Positions 1-5,839 of a stretch of 6,018 nucleotides of DNA are shown here, in pieces. A model generated the notes under the pieces. The model made no database searches and was not told the DNA's origin. It saw only the letters and a list, made by a program, of their open reading frames with translations. How positions within the stretch are numbered: the first letter of the stretch is position 1; every line of letters starts with the position of its first letter. Origin of the DNA: an uncultured Oscillospiraceae bacterium (GTDB lineage: Bacteria > Bacillota > Clostridia > Oscillospirales > Oscillospiraceae). The DNA is taken from assembly GCA_934630985.1 (NCBI GenBank), contig CAKTXO010000097.1, forward strand, positions 1-6,018, written 5' to 3'. The position numbers and the translations under genes were made by a program.

Positions 1-665
1 TGTCCCAGGCGGCTTTTCAATCCTTCGTGGCTCTCAGCGGCCTGGGGGAGAAGACCGAGCTTCACTATAACCCCCTGGATAGCGACAACGTGCGCCGCCT
101 TTCCTTAGAGCCTATAGACTTGCCTGACGACCTGCCCCTGGTCTGCGCCGTAGGCCGACTTTCCGAGGAGAAAGGCTTCGAGCGGCTGCTGGCTGCCCAC
201 AGACACCTGCTGGATCGGGGTATCCGGCACCGGCTGGTGCTGGTGGGGGACGGGCCGGACGGCTCCTTCCTCCGGCGGATGGCCTCCGCCTTAGGCCTTA
301 CGGACACCGTGATTTTTGCCGGTTATCAGGCGAATCCCTATCCCTACATGCGCAGAAGCCGGTTCCTGGTGAATTCCTCTTTTACGGAGGGGCTTCCTGT
401 GATCGCCATGGAGGCTCTGAGCCTGGGAAAGCCCATTGTGGCTACGGTTCCCTCCGTTCAGGAAACCTTCGGGGAGGAATGCTGCGGCCTGATTGCGGAA
501 AACAGCGTGGCGGGCCTGGAAGCAGGCATGGAAAAAATGCTCACCGATGAAGCCTTCTACGCCCAGGTGAAGGCCGGAGCGGAGAAGCGCAGCGCGTTTT
601 TTGACGGCAAACGCATGGTAAAAGAAGTGGAAGAGATGTTCCTGTCTCTCGTGCGGGAACCCTGA
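1..665 (+). CDS. Glycosyltransferase family 4 (GT-B fold), 5'-truncated by the window edge
   Basis: The gene is open from the left edge; in-frame codons begin at position 3, and the GTG at 27-29 is an internal valine, because the reading upstream of it (SQAAFQSF) is normal family 4 sequence leading into 'LHYNPLD'. About 220 C-terminal residues are visible of a family that is usually 350-400 aa, so most of the N-terminal acceptor domain is missing. The visible part is the nucleotide-sugar-binding Rossmann domain. It contains VGRLSEEKGFERLL, then LVLVGDGP, and the E-x7-E motif in TEGLPVIAMEAL (glutamate codons 387-389 and 411-413), a hallmark of retaining GT4 enzymes. No membrane segment is seen. 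The family transfers a sugar from a nucleotide donor to a growing lipid-linked glycan on the cytoplasmic face of the membrane; the sugar is unknown. It ends with TGA, 14 bp before the next gene, and is presumably co-transcribed with it. Family assignment is firm, exact role is not. Confidence 0.93.
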   Translation, partial: SQAAFQSFVALSGLGEKTELHYNPLDSDNVRRLSLEPIDLPDDLPLVCAVGRLSEEKGFERLLAAHRHLLDRGIRHRLVLVGDGPDGSFLRRMASALGLTDTVIFAGYQANPYPYMRRSRFLVNSSFTEGLPVIAMEALSLGKPIVATVPSVQETFGEECCGLIAENSVAGLEAGMEKMLTDEAFYAQVKAGAEKRSAFFDGKRMVKEVEEMFLSLVREP

Positions 666-679
666 CAGGAGGCAAAGTC

Positions 680-1663
680 ATGGCGCAGATCAGCGTGATT
701 GTGGCGGTTTATAAAATGCCGGAGTATCTGCCCCGGTGCATCGAGGGCATTCTGAGTCAGACCTTCCGGGACATAGAACTCGTTCTGGTGGACGACGGCA
801 GCCCGGACAATTGCGGGGAAATCTGCGACGGCTACGCCGTGAAGGATCCCAGAGTGCGTGTCATTCATAAGCAGAACGCCGGGGTCTGCGCGGCGAGAAA
901 CACCGGCCTTAACTGGGTTTACGACCACTCGGACAGCCAGTGGATTTTCTTCCACGACAACGATGACTGGATTCACCCGGAAACCCTGGAGCGGATGCTG
1001 GCCGCCGCCCAGTCCATGCACACGGATATGTGCATCTGCGGCTATCAGGAGACTGCCGGGGCAGACCCGGAAATCAGAGCCGAGGATTTGCAGCCCGTGT
1101 CCTGGACACCCAAGGCCTTTTTCATGGAGCACCACGTCAACGCCACGGTCTGCTGGGGCAAGCTCTACAGCCGTGCCCTGTTTGACGGCAAGCGTTATCC
1201 GGAGGGAAAATACATCGAGGACGAATTTCTCACCTACCGGCTGCTCTTCGCCTGTGACCGTCTGGCAGTGATTCCCGCACCCCTCTATGCCTACTTTGTG
1301 AATTCCGCGGGCATTTCCAAAAAGCCCTGGATTCCCAAGCGGCTGGATGCCTGGGAGGCCTTTGACCAGCAGCTTGTTTTCTTCCGGGAAATGGGCGACC
1401 GGGACTTGGTTCAGTACCGGATGCGTCAGTATCTGGAAAACGCGGTGGGCTATTACGATGCCGCACTGGCGGCTCCAAATGCAAGCGAATTAAAGCCCGT
1501 GCTTCGAAAAATGAAAAAGCATATCCGCTGTCTCATCCGGGAAAGCCGGAAGGAGCAGGTGCTGTCCTTCTGGATTGACTACGACATGCTGAAGCGTTTT
1601 TTCCCGGTTCGCATGTGGCTGCTCCGGTTCTATCGGGAGCGATTCATACTGAACTCCAATTAA
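680..1663 (+). CDS. Glycosyltransferase family 2 (GT-A fold), first of four paralogues
   Basis: A 327-aa protein. The start is secure: a perfect AGGAGG at 667-672 lies 7 nt before the ATG. The N-terminal GT-A domain (about residues 3-110) shows ISVIVAVYK, the nucleotide-binding LVDDGSPDN (D38, D39), AARNTG (71-76) and the metal-binding D-x-D as D93-N94-D95 within FFHDNDDW. This reads H and N where the other copies have V and S (FVDSDDW). WGKLY (159-163) and YIEDEFLTYR with E180-D181 match the usual acceptor-side and catalytic region. The C-terminal ~120 residues are basic and poorly conserved; no transmembrane segment is obvious. It probably transfers one sugar during surface polysaccharide assembly; donor and acceptor are unknown. 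It is closest to the copy at 3598-4563: by hand count 61 of the first 97 residues are identical without gaps, and both have four extra residues before the D-x-D. The stop codon and last few codons lie inside the palindromic element that follows. Confidence 0.95.
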   Translation: MAQISVIVAVYKMPEYLPRCIEGILSQTFRDIELVLVDDGSPDNCGEICDGYAVKDPRVRVIHKQNAGVCAARNTGLNWVYDHSDSQWIFFHDNDDWIHPETLERMLAAAQSMHTDMCICGYQETAGADPEIRAEDLQPVSWTPKAFFMEHHVNATVCWGKLYSRALFDGKRYPEGKYIEDEFLTYRLLFACDRLAVIPAPLYAYFVNSAGISKKPWIPKRLDAWEAFDQQLVFFREMGDRDLVQYRMRQYLENAVGYYDAALAAPNASELKPVLRKMKKHIRCLIRESRKEQVLSFWIDYDMLKRFFPVRMWLLRFYRERFILNSN

Positions 1664-1806
1664 AATCTTTAAAAAAGATTTTAATTGCCTGAAGGGCATG
1701 GAGTTCATATGAGACTTGTTTTGTGATTTCTTTCCTTATAAATCACAAAACAGGCAGCGCCTTCAGGCGATGCCTTCCTGATTAAAATTAAGATTTTAAT
1801 CAGGAA
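1650..1806. repeat. AT-rich multi-hairpin palindromic element inside the GT operon (MITE-like or structured RNA)
   Basis: This is nearly the whole gap between the first and second family 2 genes and is much richer in A+T than its surroundings. Visible perfect stems: 1657-1670 with 1674-1687 (14 bp, 3-nt loop); 1717-1729 with 1740-1752 (13 bp, 10-nt loop); 1775-1788 with 1793-1806 (14 bp, 4-nt loop). A local hairpin 1753-1774 pairs GGCA-g-CGCC with GGCG-a-TGCC around a TTCA loop. TGAACTCC at 1650-1657 pairs with GGAGTTCA at 1700-1707. On a larger scale the element is one nested palindrome: ATTAAAATCTT (1659-1669) with AAGATTTTAAT (1790-1800), GCCTGAAGG (1687-1695) with CCTTCAGGC (1760-1768), and the central 1717-1752 hairpin. 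Inverted ends with a palindromic interior and no coding capacity fit a non-autonomous mobile repeat. No clear target-site duplication is seen. None of the hairpins is followed by a proper T-run, so a classic terminator is unlikely, although an attenuator role is possible. Confidence 0.7.
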
Positions 1807-1820
1807 ATAGTATCAGATAA

Positions 1821-1827
1821 AAAGGAG
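1821..1827 (+). promoter_or_regulatory. Ribosome binding site that fixes the start of the second family 2 gene
   Basis: AAAGGAG lies 11 nt before the ATG at 1839. An in-frame GTG at 1827-1829 would overlap this site and so cannot be served by it. The conserved protein also begins MPKITVIVPVY, as in the other copies, which supports the ATG at 1839. Confidence 0.75.
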
Positions 1828-1838
1828 TGAGACAGAAT

Positions 1839-2831
1839 ATGCCGAAAATTACGGTGATTGTTCCGGTTTACCGGGCGGAAAACTACCTTTCCGACTGCGT
1901 AGGCAGCATTCTGACTCAGTCGGTTTCCGACTTTCAGCTGATTCTGGTGGACGACGGCAGCCCGGACGGCTGCGGCAAGCTCTGCGACGATTACGCCGCC
2001 CAAGACCATCGGGTAATAAGTTTGCACCAGGAAAACGCCGGTCAGGCCGCCGCCCGGAATCTGGCTCTGGAAAAGGCGGCAGGGGAGTGGCTGTGTTTCG
2101 TGGACAGCGACGACCGGATTCATCCGGATATGCTGAAGCTCCTTCTGCAAGCGGCGGAAGAAAGCGGCGCGGGCATCAGCATGTGCCAGATGCTGGAAAG
2201 CCCGGAGTTTCCGCCCGACTTTGACCGCCCCAGAGAAGAAACCTACCAAGTGGTTCCCATGGACGAAGAGAATCTTCTGAGGCTCTATGAGGCGGATGCT
2301 TACCCTGGCTGGGTGGCCTGCGCCAAGCTCATCCGGAGGGAACTGGTAAAGGCCTATCCCTTCTGCCCGGGGCGGGTTTATGAGGATAACGAGGCCGTGT
2401 GCCATTGGCTTCTCCCGGCGAAAACCATTGCGATTCTGCCGGAAAAGCTGTATTTCTACCGGACAAACCCAGACAGCACCACAAAAGGAACCTTTACCCT
2501 GAAACGGCTGGACTACCTCTGGGCTTTAGAGAGCATCCAATCCTTCTACCGAAGCCAGGGCTATTGCCGATTGGCGGAGCGGTTTCTGAGCCGCTATGTG
2601 ACGGCGGTGGAAAACGCCTGCACCGGCGTTCGCCGGGATTTGAACCGGCCGGAGCTGTCCGGAAAAATCGCCGCTAGGGCCCGGCGATACCTGCGCCGGG
2701 AGAAGATCAAGTTGACCAAGCGGCAGCGCCTTACCATCTGGGAAGCGGCTTACCCCAAGGAGATGGCCCGTTTCTGGTACGCTGCCGGAAAGCTGAAAAA
2801 GTTCCTGCGGAAAGGAGGCCAGGGCCTATGA
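1839..2831 (+). CDS. Glycosyltransferase family 2 (GT-A fold), second paralogue
   Basis: A 330-aa protein from the ATG at 1839; the GTG four codons upstream is rejected because it overlaps the ribosome binding site. GT-A landmarks are ITVIVPVYR (4-12), LVDDGSPDG with D38-D39, AARNLA (71-76), and the D-x-D as D89-S90-D91 in FVDSDDR. An acceptor-side ACAKLI (160-165) is followed by RVYEDNEAV with E182-D183. It lacks the four-residue insertion before the D-x-D carried by the copies at 680 and 3598, so it belongs to a different sub-branch. The C-terminal 100 residues are strongly basic and have no clear membrane helix. It is probably a cytoplasmic or membrane-associated transferase adding one sugar to a surface-polysaccharide repeat unit, specificity unknown. 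It is the first gene after the palindromic element, and its TGA overlaps the next ATG (ATGA at 2828-2831), indicating translational coupling. Confidence 0.95.
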   Translation: MPKITVIVPVYRAENYLSDCVGSILTQSVSDFQLILVDDGSPDGCGKLCDDYAAQDHRVISLHQENAGQAAARNLALEKAAGEWLCFVDSDDRIHPDMLKLLLQAAEESGAGISMCQMLESPEFPPDFDRPREETYQVVPMDEENLLRLYEADAYPGWVACAKLIRRELVKAYPFCPGRVYEDNEAVCHWLLPAKTIAILPEKLYFYRTNPDSTTKGTFTLKRLDYLWALESIQSFYRSQGYCRLAERFLSRYVTAVENACTGVRRDLNRPELSGKIAARARRYLRREKIKLTKRQRLTIWEAAYPKEMARFWYAAGKLKKFLRKGGQGL

Positions 2832-3595
2832 TTCCGAAGATCATTCACTATTGCTGGTTTGGCGGGAAGCCTAAGCCGCCTCTGGCGGAAAAATGCCAGA
2901 AAAGCTGGAAAAAGCTCTGCCCGGACTGGAAAATCATCGAATGGAATGAGAATAATTTCGATTTGTCCGCCGCCCCAACCTACGTCCACCAGGCAATGGA
3001 TGCCGGACGCTGGGCCTTCGTAACGGACTATGTCCGCCTGTGCGCCCTGGTCAATCAGGGCGGCGTGTACCTGGATACGGACGTGGAGCTTCTGAAGCCC
3101 CTGACCCCTTATCTCAAGCACACTGCCTTTGCAGGCTTTGAGACCCCGGACCGGGTGCAGACCGGGCTGCTTGCCTGTGAGGCCGGATTCCCGCTGTTCC
3201 GGGAATTTCTGGCTTACTATGATACCGCCCAGTTTGTCCGTCCGGACGGCAGCCTGAACACCACCACCAATGTGAGAATTCTCACAGACCTGTGCCTGGA
3301 AAAGGGTCTCATTTGCAACGACCGGCTCCAAACGGTAGCGGGTCTTACCGTCTATCCGAAAGAAGTTTTCTGCCCGGTGGAGTTTGAGACCCGGCTTCTG
3401 CGAAAAACCCGGAAAACCGTCTGTATCCACTGGTTTTCCGGCAGCTGGCAGACCCAGCAGGAGCAGGAATACCTGGAAAAAGAGGCGAGGCGACTGACCC
3501 ATGAGCGGCGCAGTGCCCGGCGGGTTGCCATCGGCACCCGGCTTCTGGGACAGAAGGGCTACGCAAAGCTCAAGACTCTGCTGAAAGGGAGGTAG
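2828..3595 (+). CDS. DXD-motif glycosyltransferase, GT32 / Gly_transf_sug type
   Basis: A 255-aa protein, full length for the compact bacterial members of this family. The start ATG overlaps the previous stop and has AAAGGAGG at 2811-2818, 9 nt upstream. The N-terminus MIPKIIHYCWFGG is the signature opening of capsule-type enzymes related to the Och1 mannosyltransferase family. RWAFVTDYVRL (61-71) leads into GGVYLDTDVELL, whose D83-T84-D85 is the metal/nucleotide-sugar-binding DXD. Near the C-terminus CIHWFSGSW (about 199-207, H201 and W207) matches the conserved histidine/tryptophan block of the family. The last ~45 residues are basic. No signal peptide or transmembrane helix is seen, so it should act on the cytoplasmic face. 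Members commonly transfer galactose, mannose or related sugars in capsule and exopolysaccharide loci; the donor here is unknown. It is the only enzyme of this type in the window and sits among family 2 genes, 2 bp before the next start. Confidence 0.94.
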   Translation: MIPKIIHYCWFGGKPKPPLAEKCQKSWKKLCPDWKIIEWNENNFDLSAAPTYVHQAMDAGRWAFVTDYVRLCALVNQGGVYLDTDVELLKPLTPYLKHTAFAGFETPDRVQTGLLACEAGFPLFREFLAYYDTAQFVRPDGSLNTTTNVRILTDLCLEKGLICNDRLQTVAGLTVYPKEVFCPVEFETRLLRKTRKTVCIHWFSGSWQTQQEQEYLEKEARRLTHERRSARRVAIGTRLLGQKGYAKLKTLLKGR

Positions 3596-3597
3596 CC

Positions 3598-4563
3598 ATG
3601 GCGAACATCAGTGTGATCGTGCCGGTTTACAAGGTAGAGGCCTTCCTGAGCCGCTGTGTGGAGAGTATCCTGGCTCAGACCTACCGGGATTTCGAGCTGA
3701 TTCTGGTAGACGACGGCTCCCCGGACAGCTGCGGGGCTTTGTGCGACGGCTACGCCCTTCGGGACAGCCGGATTCACGTCATTCACCAGGAAAACGGCGG
3801 CCTGTCCGCCGCCCGGAATACCGGCATTGACTGGGTTTTCGCAAACAGTGTCAGCCGTTGGATCGCCTTTGTGGACAGCGACGACTGGGTGCACCCGGAC
3901 TTTTTGAAGGTGCTCTACGAAACCGCCGAGAAAACCCTGTGCAAGCTCAGCGTCTGCGACTATTTCCGCACCTCCGGTGAAGATTTCCCGGCTCAGCCGG
4001 ACGGGGAGGTACAGAAGCTTTCCAGCGGCGACTATTACTGCGGCAGCTTCCACAACGGCAGCACTGCCACGGCCTGGAATAAGCTCTACCACCGCTCCCT
4101 GTTTCAGAAGCTTCGCTACCCCGTGGGCAAGCTCCACGAGGACGAATTTACCACCTACCGCCTGATTTACCAGGTGAAGGAGGTGGGCTTCAGCCCCCGG
4201 GTGCTCTATGCCTACTATCAGAACCCGGCAGGCATTATGAAATCCGCCTGGAGCCCCAAACGGCTGGATGCCCTGGAAGCATTCGAAGGGCAGATCGCCT
4301 TTGCCCAGGAGCGGAATGATGGGAAATTGCTGGAAAAAGCGGTAAAAAGCTACCTTTACGGCACCTATGATCAGCTGGGACAGGCACCCAAGGTCTTCCG
4401 CAGGGAACTGCGGAAGAAGCTGCGCGCGGCACTGAAGCTGGCAAAGTCCTGGGGCTGTCTCCCGCCTAAAAATCTTTGGGCTTATGAGGCGGCCTATCAC
4501 TGCAAGCCCCTGTGGTGGCTGATATCCCGCCAGACCCGGCAGAAAGGGGAGAAGCAAGGGTGA
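3598..4563 (+). CDS. Glycosyltransferase family 2 (GT-A fold), third paralogue
   Basis: A 321-aa protein. The ATG follows the previous TAG by 2 bp, and GGAGG at 3588-3592 lies 5 nt upstream, inside the end of the preceding gene. GT-A landmarks are ISVIVPVYK (4-12), LVDDGSPDS with D38-D39, SAARNTG (70-76), and the D-x-D as D93-S94-D95 in FVDSDDW. WNKLY (160-164) and KLHEDEFTTYR with E181-D182 follow. It is the closest relative of the gene at 680-1663. Both share the four-residue insertion before the D-x-D, the same spacing to the E-D motif within one residue, and a later PKRLDA-x-EAF block. The C-terminus is basic and tryptophan-rich (LWWLI) without a convincing membrane helix. It probably adds a sugar to the same polysaccharide as its neighbours, perhaps with the same donor as its sister copy but a different acceptor or linkage; that part is inference. 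Its TGA overlaps the next start as GTGA (4560-4563). Confidence 0.95.
   Translation: MANISVIVPVYKVEAFLSRCVESILAQTYRDFELILVDDGSPDSCGALCDGYALRDSRIHVIHQENGGLSAARNTGIDWVFANSVSRWIAFVDSDDWVHPDFLKVLYETAEKTLCKLSVCDYFRTSGEDFPAQPDGEVQKLSSGDYYCGSFHNGSTATAWNKLYHRSLFQKLRYPVGKLHEDEFTTYRLIYQVKEVGFSPRVLYAYYQNPAGIMKSAWSPKRLDALEAFEGQIAFAQERNDGKLLEKAVKSYLYGTYDQLGQAPKVFRRELRKKLRAALKLAKSWGCLPPKNLWAYEAAYHCKPLWWLISRQTRQKGEKQG
4543..4551 (+). promoter_or_regulatory. Ribosome binding site that fixes the GTG start of the fourth family 2 gene
   Basis: AAAGGGGAG lies 8 nt before the GTG at 4560. A longer reading from a GTG at 4512 would add 16 residues (ADIPPDPAERGEAR and so on) that do not look like family sequence and have no such site in front of them. 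Confidence 0.72.
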
Positions 4564-5531
4564 ATGAGACCATTTCCGTGATCGTCCCCGTCTACAACGT
4601 AGCGGCCTATCTTCCCCAGTGCTTGGAGAGCATTCTGAATCAGGACTATGAGGATTTGCAGGTGCTTCTCATTGATGACGGCTCCACCGACGATTCCGGT
4701 GTCATCTGCGACCGATACGCGGCTCAGGACAAGCGGGTGCAGGTGATCCACCAGAAAAACGGCGGCGCGGCATCGGCCAAAAACGCCGGTCTCCGGGTTG
4801 CTTCCGGGAAATATCTGAGCTTTGTGGACAGCGACGACTACCTGGAGCCGGATGTTTACGGCTTCCTGGTAAAAACTCTGGAGGAAGCCCAGGCGGATGC
4901 GGTTCAGGGAGCCTTTCAGGAGGTCTACCGGAGCCGGAGGGAAGTCCGCCCCCTGAAACCGGAAACCCTGGAGGGCTTCGACTACCTTCTCCGGTTTCCC
5001 AAGGACTTTTCCTGCGCCCTGCTGTGGAACAAGCTCTACCGCCGGGAAATTTACGGCGGGGTCTTCTTTGAGGAAGGCCATAAAATCGACGATGAGTATT
5101 TTACCTATCAGGGCTTTTTGCAGCCCCGGAGGGTCGTTTGTACCGACCGGGTGATTTACAATTACCGCAAGCGGGCCTCCAGCGTCATGGCCTCCCCGGA
5201 ATCCGCGGAGCAGCGGATTCTGGACTGCCTGGACAGCATTGCCAAGCGGCGGCAGAAGGTTCGCACGAGTGTTCCTCAACTATCCCGGGCATTTGACGAA
5301 AACTATTTAGATGTCCTCTGGTACCTGTCGTGCAACCCCGGGAGCACGGAAAGAAGCCTGAAAGCCTTAAAATCGGGTCTGGGGGAATACCTCTGCCACT
5401 TCGGCAACCGCTTCCCGCCCCGATACCTCTGGAAGGGTCTTCTCCGCCTGCTCATCACCCCCACGGATACCCTCCTTGCGGACTGCCAGTCCCGCCGAGT
5501 GGCCACCGGTATTGAAGATTACTATTCTTAA
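4560..5531 (+). CDS. Glycosyltransferase family 2 (GT-A fold), fourth paralogue, GTG start
   Basis: A 323-aa protein starting at GTG 4560-4562, which overlaps the upstream TGA by 4 bp (GTGA). The purine-rich site at 4543-4551 and the family-like opening NETISVIVPVYN support this start over the in-frame GTG at 4512. GT-A landmarks are LIDDGSTDD with D39-D40, SAKNAG (72-77), and the D-x-D as D90-S91-D92 in FVDSDDY. WNKLY (156-160) is followed by KIDDEYFTYQ. There D177-D178 stands where the other copies have E-D, a conservative change at the likely catalytic position. It lacks the four-residue insertion of the copies at 680 and 3598 and reads DDGSTDD rather than DDGSPD, so it is a more distant paralogue closer to generic exopolysaccharide transferases. 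Donor and acceptor are unknown. It is the last gene of the glycosyltransferase run; the TAA at 5529-5531 is followed within 10 bp by a structured repeat-like region. Confidence 0.94.
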   Translation: MNETISVIVPVYNVAAYLPQCLESILNQDYEDLQVLLIDDGSTDDSGVICDRYAAQDKRVQVIHQKNGGAASAKNAGLRVASGKYLSFVDSDDYLEPDVYGFLVKTLEEAQADAVQGAFQEVYRSRREVRPLKPETLEGFDYLLRFPKDFSCALLWNKLYRREIYGGVFFEEGHKIDDEYFTYQGFLQPRRVVCTDRVIYNYRKRASSVMASPESAEQRILDCLDSIAKRRQKVRTSVPQLSRAFDENYLDVLWYLSCNPGSTERSLKALKSGLGEYLCHFGNRFPPRYLWKGLLRLLITPTDTLLADCQSRRVATGIEDYYS

Positions 5532-5538
5532 TGATATT

Positions 5539-5761
5539 TAGGGAAGCTCTGAAGGAATCGACAAGAGCTGGGAACGAGAGATTTTTCCCTAGGCGAAGGT
5601 TCCGGAAGTGGAGGAATACTTTGTGTACCCGCAAGGGGTATGCCGCATCCGTAAGCCAGCTTGCGCTGGCAACGGCTGCGCTATATTTCCCACTTCCGGA
5701 ACCGCACGGATAGAGAAAAAGATCCGTTATCCAGCCGAAGACGATTTCTTCGGAGTTTCCC
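5539..5761. repeat. Structured intergenic element with imperfect inverted ends (MITE-like or non-coding RNA)
   Basis: The 308 bp between the last glycosyltransferase and prfB contain no convincing gene; most of it is this element. The ends are imperfect inverted repeats: 5541-5551 matches the reverse complement of 5751-5761 at 9 of 11 positions. Inside, in order: TAGGGAA (5539-5545) pairs with TTCCCTA (5585-5591) and encloses AGCTCT/AGAGCT (5545-5550 with 5564-5569). Next comes the three-branched core at 5598-5703 (listed separately). ACGGAT/ATCCGT follows (5706-5711 with 5722-5727), then CCGAAGA/TCTTCGG (5735-5741 with 5747-5753, 5-nt loop). Short open frames crossing the region have no ribosome binding site or recognisable family. 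The chain of independent hairpins suggests selection for structure, as in dispersed palindromic repeats. No target-site duplication is evident. Confidence 0.6.
5598..5703. other. Three-way-junction core: 14-bp closing stem with two internal hairpins
   Basis: GGTTCCGGAAGTGG at 5598-5611 is the exact reverse complement of 5690-5703. Between them are two hairpins. TACCC/GGGTA (5626-5630 with 5636-5640) closes a GCAAG loop. A longer stem runs from 5644-5660 to 5665-5680 and is built of GCCAGC/GCTGGC around a TTGC loop, then an AA/A internal loop, then CCGT/ACGG, one mismatch, and CGCA/TGCG. The fold is a plausible RNA three-way junction, but as DNA it would also extrude as a cruciform, and the strand of any transcript is unknown. 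It does not match tRNA, and the GGAACCGC run is not enough to call a T-box. Confidence 0.6.
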
Positions 5762-5774
5762 AGAGAAAAAAAGC

Positions 5775-5802
5775 TTGCAATCATGGACTTTTTTGGTATA
5801 CT
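5775..5802 (+). promoter_or_regulatory. Predicted housekeeping promoter of prfB with extended -10
   Basis: The -35 box TTGCAA (5775-5780) and the -10 box TATACT (5797-5802) are separated by 16 bp. TGG directly before the -10 gives an extended TGn motif. A start of transcription near 5809 would leave a leader of about 30 nt before the prfB ATG. This is the best promoter-like sequence seen in the window and separates prfB from the polysaccharide genes. Confidence 0.65.
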
Positions 5803-5839
5803 AGGATTCGTAATTTGACGAAATGAGAGCGAATGGTTT

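Noticed and set aside
27..29. GTG as the start of the first glycosyltransferase
   Set aside because: Family-like sequence continues in frame upstream to the window edge, and the protein would lack half of the GT-B fold.
1716..1742. Promoter inside the operon element (TTGTTT at 1716-1721 with TATAAA at 1737-1742)
   Set aside because: Spacing is only 15 bp and both boxes are part of a perfect hairpin in AT-rich sequence, so chance similarity is likely; worth testing only if transcription is seen to start there.
3559..4557. A roughly 1-kb open frame on the minus strand opposite the third family 2 gene, with similar ones at 1800-2405, 2750-3502 and 4497-5279
   Set aside because: They are shadows. 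The antisense translations opposite the family 2 genes repeat the same pattern wherever the sense strand encodes the GT-A motifs, they lack plausible ribosome sites, and long antisense frames are expected with C/G-rich third codon positions.
5695..5710. T-box-like GGAACCGC next to a stem upstream of a translation gene
   Set aside because: The conserved T-box sequence and the following antiterminator/terminator pair are absent, and a separate promoter for prfB lies downstream of this site.
5735..5753. Hairpin CCGAAGA/TCTTCGG as an intrinsic terminator for the glycosyltransferase operon
   Set aside because: On the plus strand it is followed by AGTTTCCC, not a T-run. On the minus strand the nearest T-run is too far away. 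Termination here remains possible but is not supported by a standard motif.
5531..5826. Short open frames on both strands in the prfB upstream gap (for example 5531-5713, 5608-5826 and 5455-5784 minus)
   Set aside because: No ribosome binding site, no recognisable family and composition dictated by the inverted repeats; better explained by the structured element.
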